Made by a program: the position numbers and the translations under genes
Notes under the pieces: model-generated
What the model was told of the DNA's origin: nothing
The model's database searches: none
What the model saw: the letters and a program-made list of their open reading frames with translations, nothing else
Shown here: positions 1-8,000 of the stretch, piece after piece
How positions within the stretch are numbered: position 1 is the stretch's first letter
Layout: every line of letters begins with the position of its first letter
Source: Bacteroidales bacterium UBA3724
GTDB lineage: Bacteria > Bacteroidota > Bacteroidia > Bacteroidales > P3
Assembly (NCBI GenBank): GCA_002371315.1
Contig: DFHL01000003.1
Coordinates: forward strand, 1-16,342
Length of the DNA: 16,342 nucleotides
Direction of reading: 5' to 3'

Positions 1-273
1 GCACGCGCCAGCGGCACCAACGACAAGGCCGGCTCGTACCTCAACCTCATCCGCTGGACCTCGCCGCAGGCCATCAAGGAGACCTTCGACCCCGCCAGCA
101 ACTACAGCTATCCCTTCGTCAGCAACGAGGACAACCCCTACGTTGTCGAGAAGGCAGTGAAGGGCGTGGCCAAGGCCGCTGACAAGGCTGTGGCCAAGGC
201 AAAAGCCACCGTCAAGGCTGCCGCCAAAACGGTGAAAGCTGCTGCCAAGAAGCCTGCCGCCAAAAAGAAATAA
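1..273 (+). CDS. pruA: 1-pyrroline-5-carboxylate dehydrogenase (L-glutamate-gamma-semialdehyde dehydrogenase), C-terminal fragment
   Basis: Only the last 90 residues are present; the gene begins outside the window. The first part (ARASGTNDK, RWTSPQAIKET, then a SYPFV-type end) matches the characteristic C-terminus of the ALDH4 family, which oxidises glutamate semialdehyde (from proline or arginine) to glutamate with NAD+. The catalytic Cys and Glu lie upstream and cannot be seen. The family normally ends near residue 40 of this fragment. Here about 45 more residues follow, made almost only of Lys, Ala and Val (AKAxAKA, KAAAK, AAKKK), like the basic tail of histone H1. The tail is in frame and ends in TAA at 271-273, just before a strong terminator. 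The enzyme assignment is strong; the purpose of the tail is unknown. Confidence 0.9.
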   Translation, partial: ARASGTNDKAGSYLNLIRWTSPQAIKETFDPASNYSYPFVSNEDNPYVVEKAVKGVAKAADKAVAKAKATVKAAAKTVKAAAKKPAAKKK

Positions 274-289
274 AAGTTATTATTGTTAG

Positions 290-327
290 GAGGGACGGTC
301 CCGGAAGGGACGGTCCCTCTTTTTTTT
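290..327 (+). terminator. Rho-independent terminator after pruA
   Basis: Two 13-base arms (290-302 and 307-319) pair except at one G-G mismatch around a GGAA loop, followed by eight T (320-327). The core 11-mer GGGACGGTCCC occurs twice, 15 bases apart, and is itself nearly palindromic, so alternative small hairpins are possible. It terminates the pruA transcript but ends only eight bases before the ATG of the next gene at 336. Confidence 0.88.
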
Positions 328-335
328 ACTTTTCT

Positions 336-1076
336 ATGATTACCAAACGTCATTCTTTCCTGCTTTTGCTCTTTGTGGCTCTGGCAGGAACGGCCGTGTC
401 CCAAACGGGCGACGGCACTTTCCGCGGCTCTATGCTGCCCGACACGGCAGCGTCGCGCTGGTCGGTAGGCCTGTTTGGCGGTACGACCAAAAACCACCAC
501 GTCATCAACACGCTCTATGCCACCGATATGAAATACACCGACTTGGGCGGCTTTACGGCCGGGGCTACGGCCTCGTGGCACCCCAAGGGCTGGCTGTCGC
601 TGAGGGCCGACATCACGATGGTGCAGAAAAACTTCCGCCTCGACCGCGACAACCGTCATCTGCCCTTTGCCTTCACCGAGTCGACCAACAACTATCTCTC
701 GGTTCCCGTGACGGCCGTGCTCTCGCTGGGGCGCACCTTCCGCGTCTGCGGCATCGTCGGCGCCTACGCCGGCTATTGGCTGTCGGGCCACCGCCAGGGG
801 CAGAGCCTGTCGGTCACCTATCTCGTTACAAACAATCAGGAATATACCCATTTCGACGAGGACTACACCTTCAACAGCGTCCGCGACAACCGCTTCGACG
901 CCGGGCTCGTCTTCGGCGGCGCCCTGCGCTGCACCTTGTTCAAGAAGCTGGACCTCAGTGCCGAACTGCGCTGGTACTACGGCCTGACCGACGTGCAGAA
1001 AGCGTATATGACCAACCTCATTCCGCGCTACAACACCACGCGCTCGCTGCAGTTTGGCCTGTCCTATTGGTTGTGA
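336..1076 (+). CDS. Outer-membrane beta-barrel protein (PorT-like / OMP_b-brl_2 type)
   Basis: This 246-residue protein starts with a clear Sec signal peptide (MITKRH, a Leu/Phe-rich core, cleavage near VSQ at about residue 22). The mature part shows alternating hydrophobic and polar strands rich in Gly and aromatic residues, for example SVGLFGG, WLSLRADITMVQ, NYLSVPVTAVLSL, GIVGAYAGYWLSG, DAGLVFGGALRC and a terminal SLQFGLSYWL strand. The central 'YLSVPV...GAYAGYWLSG' pattern is typical of the Bacteroidetes porin-family barrels, whose size is also about 200-250 residues. It should sit in the outer membrane; ligand and role are unknown. Its TGA overlaps the ATG of the S41 lipoprotein gene by one base, so the two are probably translated together. 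The ATG follows a terminator hairpin almost directly, so how its transcription starts is unclear. Confidence 0.8.
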   Translation: MITKRHSFLLLLFVALAGTAVSQTGDGTFRGSMLPDTAASRWSVGLFGGTTKNHHVINTLYATDMKYTDLGGFTAGATASWHPKGWLSLRADITMVQKNFRLDRDNRHLPFAFTESTNNYLSVPVTAVLSLGRTFRVCGIVGAYAGYWLSGHRQGQSLSVTYLVTNNQEYTHFDEDYTFNSVRDNRFDAGLVFGGALRCTLFKKLDLSAELRWYYGLTDVQKAYMTNLIPRYNTTRSLQFGLSYWL

Positions 1077-2317
1077 TGAAATTATTTACGAAAACAAAGA
1101 TGAAAACAATGACGAAGACTAAAACGTTGTTGATCATAGCTTTTGCTTTGATTGTGGCCTCCTGCCGCAAGGAGGCCGTCGAGGTGGTCAACCCCGACCG
1201 CCACTATTGCTACACCTACGTCGACCAGTTCGAAACCGTATGGACCGGCATCAACCACGGCTATCTGTTCTGGGATCGCGACACGGTCGACTGGGATGCC
1301 GTCCACGAGCGTATGCTGCCTGTCTTTCAGGGCTTTGATGCGCGCGGCGGCGCAAGCGATGCCGAACTGACCGAAGCCTACCAGTCGATGGTGCGCGGCC
1401 TGCTGGACCATCATATGTATGTGCAAATCAAGAACCTGAAGACGGGCAACCCTGTCTATGCCGACCCGGCGTGGGACGAGGTGCCGACGCGCGACTATTA
1501 CCACCACACCTTCACCGGCCAACAGACGGCCCTGCTCAGCACGATGGAGGGCGTGACCAACTACACGGCGGGCGGAAATTCGTTCCCGTGCTATTTCGCC
1601 GTCTTCCCGGGCTCGAACGGCAAGAAGATAGCCTATCTGCGCTTCCAGTCGTTCCAGGTCACGTCGGTGGTCAACTACCTGTCGGCTACCGAGTTGGCTC
1701 CCCTGCGCGCCTTTTACGGCACCAACATCACTGACGGCATAACCAACGGCTGGGCCGGCCGCGACGACGTCGAGGCGGTCATCATCGACGTGCGCGGCAA
1801 CGGCGGCGGAATGCTCAACGACCTCAAGCCGGTGGTCGGAAGCCTGTCGATCGAAGATGTCGACCTGGGCTACTCGCGCACCAAAGAGGGCCTGGGCCGC
1901 CTGGACTACAGCGCCTGGACGCCCTTCATCATCAAGCGCCCCGACAACTACCTGCGCTGGGACCGCAAGGTGGTCGCCCTTGTCGACGTCAACTCGGTCA
2001 GCTGCTCCGAAATCACGGCGCTGATGGTGCAGTCGATGCCTAACGGCACCGTCATCGGCGAACGCACCTACGGCGCAACGTGCCCGCTCATCAGCGGCGG
2101 ACACGATATGCTCTACAGCGGCGTTTTCGGCGACTATGGCAAATATGGTTACTACGTCTATACCAGCAACTTCGATGTCGTCGACAAGAACTACAAGTCG
2201 CTCGAAGGCGTCGGCGTGACGCCCGACATCGAGTGCCTGTTCGACTACGCTGCCCTGCAAAGCGGCCACGACAACCAACTGGAACGCGCCCTGCAGTTCA
2301 TCCGCACGGGCAAGTAG
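1076..2317 (+). CDS. S41-family peptidase, lipoprotein (C-terminal-processing/tricorn-like)
   Basis: The gene encodes 413 residues if read from the ATG overlapping the previous stop; ATGs at 1100 and 1109 are alternatives, the last giving a more usual lipoprotein leader. The lipobox is at Cys30 (IVASC), so the protein should be lipid-anchored and exported. An N-terminal helical part (WTGINHGYLFWDRDTVDW, residues about 55-72) and an 'LLDHH' motif (His112/His113) precede the S41 core: DVRGNGGG at 238-245 and the nucleophile motif SVSCSE with Ser309. The Lys expected 25 residues after the Ser in Tsp/CtpA enzymes is Ala334 (GERTYGAT), so the Ser-Lys dyad is absent. The tricorn/IRBP branch of S41 uses Ser with His and Glu instead, and may explain this. 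No clear PDZ domain is visible. The substrate is unknown; the neighbouring beta-barrel is a possible partner. Confidence 0.82.
   Translation: MKLFTKTKMKTMTKTKTLLIIAFALIVASCRKEAVEVVNPDRHYCYTYVDQFETVWTGINHGYLFWDRDTVDWDAVHERMLPVFQGFDARGGASDAELTEAYQSMVRGLLDHHMYVQIKNLKTGNPVYADPAWDEVPTRDYYHHTFTGQQTALLSTMEGVTNYTAGGNSFPCYFAVFPGSNGKKIAYLRFQSFQVTSVVNYLSATELAPLRAFYGTNITDGITNGWAGRDDVEAVIIDVRGNGGGMLNDLKPVVGSLSIEDVDLGYSRTKEGLGRLDYSAWTPFIIKRPDNYLRWDRKVVALVDVNSVSCSEITALMVQSMPNGTVIGERTYGATCPLISGGHDMLYSGVFGDYGKYGYYVYTSNFDVVDKNYKSLEGVGVTPDIECLFDYAALQSGHDNQLERALQFIRTGK
1088..1126 (+). repeat. In-frame ACN-AAR hexamer run at the S41 gene start
   Basis: Six imperfect hexamers (ACGAAA, ACAAAG, ATGAAA, ACAATG, ACGAAG, ACTAAA) followed by ACG lie just inside the coding region and encode a Thr/Lys-rich stretch with internal Met codons. 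They supply the positive n-region of the lipoprotein signal. The same hexamer type recurs at the start of the CoA-transferase gene (15316-15375). Confidence 0.6.
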
Positions 2318-2391
2318 TCGACCCTTGCGCGGCGCCTGCCGTTCAGGAGCGCCCTTGCCGAAAAAAAGCGGCCGTTTCCCGACCCATACCT

Positions 2392-2420
2392 GCCGATTCC
2401 CGACCCGAATCGGCTTTTTT
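2392..2420 (+). terminator. Rho-independent terminator after the S41 gene
   Basis: A perfect 8-bp stem (GCCGATTC at 2392-2399, GAATCGGC at 2407-2414) with a 7-base loop is followed by six T (2415-2420). It lies 75 bases after the S41 stop codon and closes the beta-barrel/S41 transcription unit. Confidence 0.9.
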
Positions 2421-2616
2421 AACGTGCTGTCTCCCAGCACCAATTACCTACCAAAGTTCACTGTAACCTCACCCAAACTTTTAAGAAAATTTTCGCCAGT
2501 GGGCAATAATAGGGCTTTCGCCACGTTATGGATGATAGAAAATGCGGCGCAAGGGCCCGTTTTCTGATATGCAACCTATTGATTTTTAGTTATTAACCTC
2601 TGATATTTAAAGTACT
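2421..2616. other. Intergenic region before the DUF6266 gene
   Basis: With 2318-2391 and the terminator, about 300 bases here hold no convincing gene. The part next to the DUF6266 start is AT-rich (around 2575-2616) unlike its GC-rich surroundings, as expected of a promoter, but I could not find a good TAnnTTTG box with a properly spaced upstream TTG. No repeats or RNA gene were seen. Confidence 0.4.
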
Positions 2617-3408
2617 ATGGGAAAAACAGATTTTGGTTTTATGGCCGGTTTTAGCGGCCGGCTGGGCAATTTGATTGGCTACCGCTGGCGCGGACGGATG
2701 TGCGTGCGCACTATGCCGTCGCACTACCGCGATGCGCGCACCCCCGAGCAGCTGCAGCAACGCGCACTGTTCAAGGCCGTTGTGCAGTTCGCATCGCGTG
2801 CGCGGCAGGTGCTGAAAAAGGGTATGAACGCCGTCAGCCTCGACGCGCAGATGACTGAAAGCAACTATTTTATGCGTGTCAACAAGCGCTGCTTCGCGCT
2901 GCAGTCTGATGCGCAGCTGACGGTCGACTATGAGAACCTTCTGCTGGCCGACGGGCCCGTGGCGCCTGTGGCCTTCTACGAGCCGCAGATGGTGGACGAG
3001 ACGACGCTGAGCGTTGATTTCGAGAAGAATCCGCTGCACCGCGCTGTGAAATGGGAGGACTTGGTCTACCTCGTTGCCTACTGTCCCGAGCTGGGCGATT
3101 TCGACATCTCCGCGCCCGTTTATCGCCGCAGCAACCGCCTGACTATGAGCCTCAACCCCTACTGGGTTGGCCGCGAGGTGCATCTGTGGGGCTTCGTCGT
3201 GGACGGCAAGGGAAGGGCCTCGCAGAGCCAGTATCTGGGCGGCGGTGTGTTGGGCAGCGACGAGGTGGATTCGGGTGGTACGCAGACGCCACGCCTGCGA
3301 AATGACGAGGCGGGCTCGACGGGCTTCGCAGGCGAGGTGCCTGTGTATCAGCGACTGGGCCAGCGAAACGGCGAGCCGGTTGCGACGGGCGGAACTATAT
3401 TCCGATGA
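2617..3408 (+). CDS. DUF6266 family protein
   Basis: The 263-residue protein begins with the hallmark of DUF6266, a Bacteroidetes family of unknown function: a short lead, then FSGRLGNLIGYRWRGRMCVRT, followed by an 'RTPEQLQQRALFKAVVQFA' helix. No signal peptide or membrane segment is visible. The middle part (about residues 90-215) looks like beta-rich sandwich sequence (APVAFYEPQMVDETTLSVDFE; VYLVAYCPE; REVHLWGFVV). The last 45 residues are Gly/Thr-rich and low in complexity (GGTQTPRLRN, TGFAGE, VATGGTIFR) and look poorly conserved. It is the only gene in its transcription unit here, and its 3' end overlaps the convergent methyltransferase gene by 14 bp, with no terminator between them. The family call is good; the role is unknown. 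Confidence 0.75.
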   Translation: MGKTDFGFMAGFSGRLGNLIGYRWRGRMCVRTMPSHYRDARTPEQLQQRALFKAVVQFASRARQVLKKGMNAVSLDAQMTESNYFMRVNKRCFALQSDAQLTVDYENLLLADGPVAPVAFYEPQMVDETTLSVDFEKNPLHRAVKWEDLVYLVAYCPELGDFDISAPVYRRSNRLTMSLNPYWVGREVHLWGFVVDGKGRASQSQYLGGGVLGSDEVDSGGTQTPRLRNDEAGSTGFAGEVPVYQRLGQRNGEPVATGGTIFR

Positions 3409-4102
3409 GGAAGACGGTGTTGCGTTTGTGAAGGTTGACCGACTGGCGTGCCGTGCGCCATTGCGCGGCCGTGAGGGTGCGGATGGTTTGCGTGGGCAGG
3501 GTCAGGTCGCAGGCGACGCATACCATCGTGTCGCCCTTGCAGGTCGTGGCAAGGCTTTCGAGCATCTGGTTGTTGCGGTAGGGCGCTTCGATGAAGATCT
3601 GGGTTTGGCCCGTGCGCAGGGCCGTCTGCTCAAGGCTGCGTATTGCCGCTGTGCGCTGGTGGCGTTCGACGGGCAGGTAGCCGTTGAAGGCAAACTGCTG
3701 TCCGTTGAGGCCCGAGGCCATCAGTGCGAGCATCAGCGACGAGGGGCCGACGAGGGGCACGATCTCGATGCCTTTGGACTGCGCCAGCCGTGTGACCATT
3801 GCGCCGGGGTCGGCAATGCAGGGAAGGCCGGCTTCGCTGAGCAGGCCTATGTCCTCGCCGCGTTCGGCAGCGTCGAGATAGTGGGTTATTTCCTGTGGCG
3901 AGGTGTGCTCGTTGAGGAGCAGGAATGTGGTTCGGTCGATGGGGTGGGGGTAGCCAGCGTGGACGAGGAAGCGCCGCGCCGAGCGCAGCTCTTCGACGAT
4001 GAAGGTGTGGCATTGAGCCAGGAGGGCCAGGTTGGCGGCGGGCAGTGACAGCGCGAGGTCGTCGGCACCGATGGCGACGGGGAAGAGGATGAGGCGTGCC
4101 AT
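3395..4102 (-). CDS. RsmI-like SAM-dependent methyltransferase (tetrapyrrole-methylase fold), short form
   Basis: A 235-residue protein with the RsmI signatures: LLSEAGLPCIADPG (87-100, the SAM-binding 'SDAGxPxxxDPG' loop), PLVGPSS (116-122), FNGYLP (139-144), EAPYRNN (172-178) and a DLTLPTQTI segment matching 'ELTKxxE'. RsmI 2'-O-methylates C1402 of 16S rRNA. This protein is about 50 residues shorter than E. coli RsmI and lacks the N-terminal TPIGNLxD motif, having FPVAIGADD instead. It therefore resembles the short Bacteroidetes paralogue, whose target is not certain. The ATG at 4102, seven bases after the YARHG gene stop, is chosen over one at 4153 inside that gene, because MARLILFPV aligns with the start of the fold. 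It is probably in one operon with the YARHG gene. Confidence 0.82.
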   Translation of the reverse strand: MARLILFPVAIGADDLALSLPAANLALLAQCHTFIVEELRSARRFLVHAGYPHPIDRTTFLLLNEHTSPQEITHYLDAAERGEDIGLLSEAGLPCIADPGAMVTRLAQSKGIEIVPLVGPSSLMLALMASGLNGQQFAFNGYLPVERHQRTAAIRSLEQTALRTGQTQIFIEAPYRNNQMLESLATTCKGDTMVCVACDLTLPTQTIRTLTAAQWRTARQSVNLHKRNTVFLIGI

Positions 4103-4109
4103 AGGCGGG

Positions 4110-4910
4110 TTATTTCTTTTCTTCGAAGGCCTTGATGAGGCGAATGTTGTCAAGCTCGGTTTTGGTGAACGGGATGTTGTCCATCGTTATGTCGGTGGGT
4201 TTGAACCATTTCTGCTTGGCGAAGAATTCGCCGAGCTCCTTGTTCTTGAACTGGTAGCCGTGGCGTGCGAAGATGGCGTTGCGTGCCAGCGCGAGTTCGG
4301 CTTTCGTCATTTGTTCGGCTTCGCTCTTGGTGAGGAGGCGGCTCGAGGCGTCGATGAGGCGCAGCGAGTTGTAGGGGTTGTCGGTGCCGGTTTTGGTGGT
4401 TTTGACGACGGGCAGTGTCGAGGCTGCGGTTTGCTCTTTTTGGACGGGCTCTTCCTTCTTGGCGGGCTCTTCCTTTTTGGCCGGTTCTTCCTTGGCTTCG
4501 GGGTTGGCCTGCTGGCTTGCCGCGGGGTTGGTCCCTATGGCCGGTGCGTCGGCGGGCTCGGCTTTGTCGGCGGGCTGCTGCTGCGGGGCTGCGTCGGCAG
4601 TGGCCTCGATGGCGGGATTGGCGGTTTCGTCCTGGCGGTCGCGGCTCCAGGGGTGGGCGGCGAGGAGTATGATGGTGGCGCATACGGCGACGATGGCGGT
4701 GCAGACGACGGCGGTGAGGTTGATTCGCGGCGGCTCCTGGTCGATGATTTCTTCCTGGTCGAGCAGGGGCGTTGCCACCTTGTCGGCGCTGGTGTCGAGG
4801 GCTTCGACTATGGGTTGCGCAAAGGCCTGGCTTTGCTGGCTGGTTGGATTTTCGCTTTCTTCGAGCCGTTGCTGGCGGTCTATCTGTTCAAGTTGGTCGA
4901 TGTGTGACAT
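4110..4910 (-). CDS. YARHG-domain, single-pass membrane protein
   Basis: The 266-residue protein has a polar, Glu/Gln-rich N-terminal part (1-62, no signal peptide), one transmembrane helix (about 64-85), an Ala/Pro/Lys/Glu-rich linker with three tandem EEP(A/V)(K/Q)K repeats (141-158), and a C-terminal YARHG domain (about 190-264) with core 'ARNAIFARHGYQF' and 'KWFKPTD'. YARHG domains are extracellular or periplasmic and of unknown function, so the likely topology is N-terminus in the cytoplasm and domain in the periplasm, reached over a flexible charged linker. The gene follows the giant secreted-protein gene after 98 bases without a recognisable terminator, and precedes the RsmI-like gene by seven bases. 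An A/C-rich stretch precedes the ATG. Co-transcription with the surface-protein gene is possible but unproven. Confidence 0.83.
   Translation of the reverse strand: MSHIDQLEQIDRQQRLEESENPTSQQSQAFAQPIVEALDTSADKVATPLLDQEEIIDQEPPRINLTAVVCTAIVAVCATIILLAAHPWSRDRQDETANPAIEATADAAPQQQPADKAEPADAPAIGTNPAASQQANPEAKEEPAKKEEPAKKEEPVQKEQTAASTLPVVKTTKTGTDNPYNSLRLIDASSRLLTKSEAEQMTKAELALARNAIFARHGYQFKNKELGEFFAKQKWFKPTDITMDNIPFTKTELDNIRLIKAFEEKK
4437..4490 (-). repeat. Three in-frame 18-bp tandem repeats in the YARHG linker
   Basis: Three copies of an 18-bp unit encode EEPAKK, EEPAKK and EEPVQK (residues 141-158). The charged Pro-containing unit is typical of extended periplasmic spacers, and copy number could vary by slippage without breaking the frame. 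Confidence 0.75.
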
Positions 4911-5008
4911 TGGGTGGTATGTGTGTTTTTATGTTCTATTATGTTTCATTAGAACGCTGTCGGGTGGCTATTATTGCCGTGGGGGTGATTTTTTTGCGAA
5001 AAGGGCGG

Positions 5009-8000
5009 TTATTTGCGTATGACTTCGATGGCGCCGTTGTGCTGGATGAAGCCGTATTCGCCCTGGGCGTCGAAGCGGTAGAAGTAGGTGCCGTCGGGGC
5101 AGTCGCAGTCGTTGGGGTCCCAGTCGTCGCTGTGCGAGCTGATGTTGTCGCGCTTGAAGACGAGGCGTCCCCAGCGGTTGTAGATGCGGAGCCTGTTGAC
5201 GGGGTAGAGGTTGAATTCGACGAGGTTGACCACCTGCCAGATGTCGTTGTGGCCGTCGCCGTTGGGGGTGACGACGTTGGGGAACTGCAGGTAGGTGTTG
5301 ACGACGTTGATGGCCTTGGTGACGGTGTCGCTGCATACGTGCCGGTTGCCGCGCAGGGTGGTGAAATAGCGGTCGAGGAAGAGGGTGACGTCGTGGCTGC
5401 CGACCTGGTCGTCGTCGGGCCAGGTGTATTGCGGCTCGGGCAGGGTTGACGAATCGGTGGGCTCTTCGTCGGCGCTGTGCGTGTAGAAGTACCAGAGGTA
5501 TCGGTTGGCGGTGTCGTTGGGCGTGGAGAGGTTTATGAAGCTGGTGGTCGGCTCGACGTTTGATGGCGTCAAGGGGCTCCAGGTGAAGTCGGCCACTGGC
5601 AGCGGCAGCACCTGGACGGCGTTGATGATGGTTGCCGTGTCGAGGCATCCGTCGGGGCTTTTGGCGATGAGGCGGACGTCGAATATGCCGTCGTCGGTGT
5701 AGGTGTGGACCGGGTTGGGCTGGTTGGAGGTGGCACCGTCGCCAAAGAGCCATTGCACCGAGGCGTGGGCGAGGGATATGTCGCGTCCGTAGAGCGTCAG
5801 GGGCTGGCAGGCGTAGAGCATCGAGTCGCTGCGCGTCCAGCTGATGGTGTCGATGCTGAGGAGGGCATCGGCGCGGAAGGTAGTGTCGAAGTAGATGACG
5901 TTTATGCGTACAACCGAGTCGCAGCCGTTGACGGTGAGGAGCGAGTCGACGATGAGCCCTTCACCGTATTGCTGTCCGCCATAGCTGTAGGTCTGGTTGT
6001 GGCAGATGTGCTCGTTGGTCATCGACAGATAGGTGTCGTTGACTTGCAGGTTAAAGACATCGGTGCTGTCGCATCCTGCTGCTGTGGTCGTGCTGAATCT
6101 AATGGTGGTTGAGTAGGTGAATGGGTAGGGGTAGTCGGGGAAGTAGAACGTGTCGCCTTCGCAAATGGTGTCGAAATGCTCGTTGTAGTAGGACGGAGTG
6201 ATGGTTATGTTCATAGTGACGACGCTGTCGCAGCTGTAGATGGAAAGCAGGCTGTCGGTGTAAATGGTGGAGGTGTAGAAGGTTGTGTCGCGGTAGTGGA
6301 AGCCCGAGGAGGTGCATCCGTGCCGTGTCACGACGGTGTCGTAGGAGGTGGCGACCTCGAGGTGGAGCCTGTAGATGGAGTCGCATCCGTGGACGGAAGT
6401 GAAGGCGTGGACATAGTCGCCTTCGATGTCCTCGTTGAAGCCGAAGAGGGTGTAGCTGTTGCCGTCGCAGATGCCGCCGAGGATGTTGGTGTCGAGCGTG
6501 TTGTGGACGGTGAGGTACACGAAGGTGGTGACGATGGAGTCGGCGCGGTATTCGGTGCGGACTGCATATTGGCCTGTGGTTGTGAATACCGAGTCGCGCA
6601 GGACGAAGGTTTGGCCTTGGCACATTTCGGCGTAGACGGTGTCGAACGAGATGCAGGGCGAGCGCATCAGTATGGTCTGGACGGTGTCGTCGGTGCAGGT
6701 GCCGTTGGCAAGCGAGGCAAGGAGACTGACTCTGAACTCTCTGGACGGGAACTGGTGGATGGGGTGCTTCTCGTTGGACGTGGTGCCGTCGCCGAAATTC
6801 CAGATGAAGCCGTCGCATTCCATCGCTGTCTGCTGTGTCCCTTCGGGGTCGAGGGATGCGCAGCTGTGGTTGTGGAACTGGACGACGACGTCGCATCCGT
6901 TGGTGTCGATAATCTCGTAAGTGAAATTGGCAAAGGGGAATATGTCGCCGACGATGGCGGTTTTCTCGAAGTAGCAGTTGTTGCCGGTGTTGCCAAGGAA
7001 ATGGCCGCGGCACTTGTAGATGCCGTTCTGGCTGCTGTGGAAGGTGCGCTGGGTGGAGAGGATGACGTTGGCGCTGTCGATGTTGAACCATTCGTAGCGG
7101 AAGCCTTCCGGCGCGGTGAAGGTGTTGGCGTGCACGACGCCGCACTCGTTGGGCTGTATCTCTTTCTCCTCGCATTCCAGCGTGAAGTAGGCGTAGCCGA
7201 AATGGCCCATCTCGTTGCAGTCGTAGGTGGTGAGCCTGAAGTAGATGCGCCGTCCGTGCAGCGGTGCCAGGTCGATGCCGATGGCTGTCCAGTCTTTCCA
7301 CAGGACGGTGTTGGTGTCGTATTGGTAGAGGTTCCAGCCGAGTGAATCTGACGAGACGAAATCGGCCGAATAGCATTGTGCGTCAATCAGGTTGTTGTTC
7401 TCGTCGACGATGTCGAACGTGAAGCGGGGCTGCATCGAGGGCGAGTGGCGCGGATTTTCGAGCACGGCGGCATAGCGCAGCAGCAGTATTTCCGACTTGG
7501 TGGTGTCCACGTCGTATTCGTAGGTGATGCTTTCGGCCTCGCCGCCGATGTCCCAGTTGCCAAGCCTTACGGCCTCATAGTGTCCTGGCGGGACGCATCG
7601 CAGCAGGTTGCCGGTGCGCGGGTCGGTGGCCAGCGTGTCGTCGATGACGGTGTGGCGCGAATTGATGTCGTCGGGACCGTAGTCCACAAGGCCCCGATAT
7701 TCAATCGGATTGTTGAAGCGGCCGTAGTATGCGGTTGCAAAACAGGAATAAATGTCGGCGAAGCCGATGCATTTGTCGCCGCCGGCGCAGAACTCGAACC
7801 AGGTGGTGTCGATGCAGGCAACGGAGTTGTTGGAGAAGAAAACGTAGTAGCGCTTGCCGTAGACGAGGCCGCCGAGGTGTGCCACGCGCTGGTCGCAGAC
7901 GACGGAGTCCATTTGCTTCTTGTCGAGTCCGTAGTGGCAAATCCACTGGGTGGCACCGCTGTTGTCGTCCCACGTCAGGCGGCAGCTGGTGTCGGTTTTG

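Noticed and set aside
575..1075. Upstream extension of the S41 reading frame to an ATG at 575
   Set aside because: It lies inside the beta-barrel gene in another frame and is Arg/Pro-rich shadow sequence; the lipoprotein signal begins at 1076-1109.
2325..2567. Small plus-strand frame of 80 residues after the S41 gene
   Set aside because: It runs through the terminator hairpin, has no family resemblance and no plausible leader.
4437..4520. CRISPR-like array in the YARHG gene
   Set aside because: The repeats are contiguous 18-bp in-frame units without spacers and encode a charged linker.
6176..7345. Long open frames opposite the giant gene on the plus strand (also 7376-8860, 8912-10903)
   Set aside because: They are Val/Ala/Gly-rich antisense shadows caused by GC-rich codon use; the minus-strand frame has clear domains throughout.
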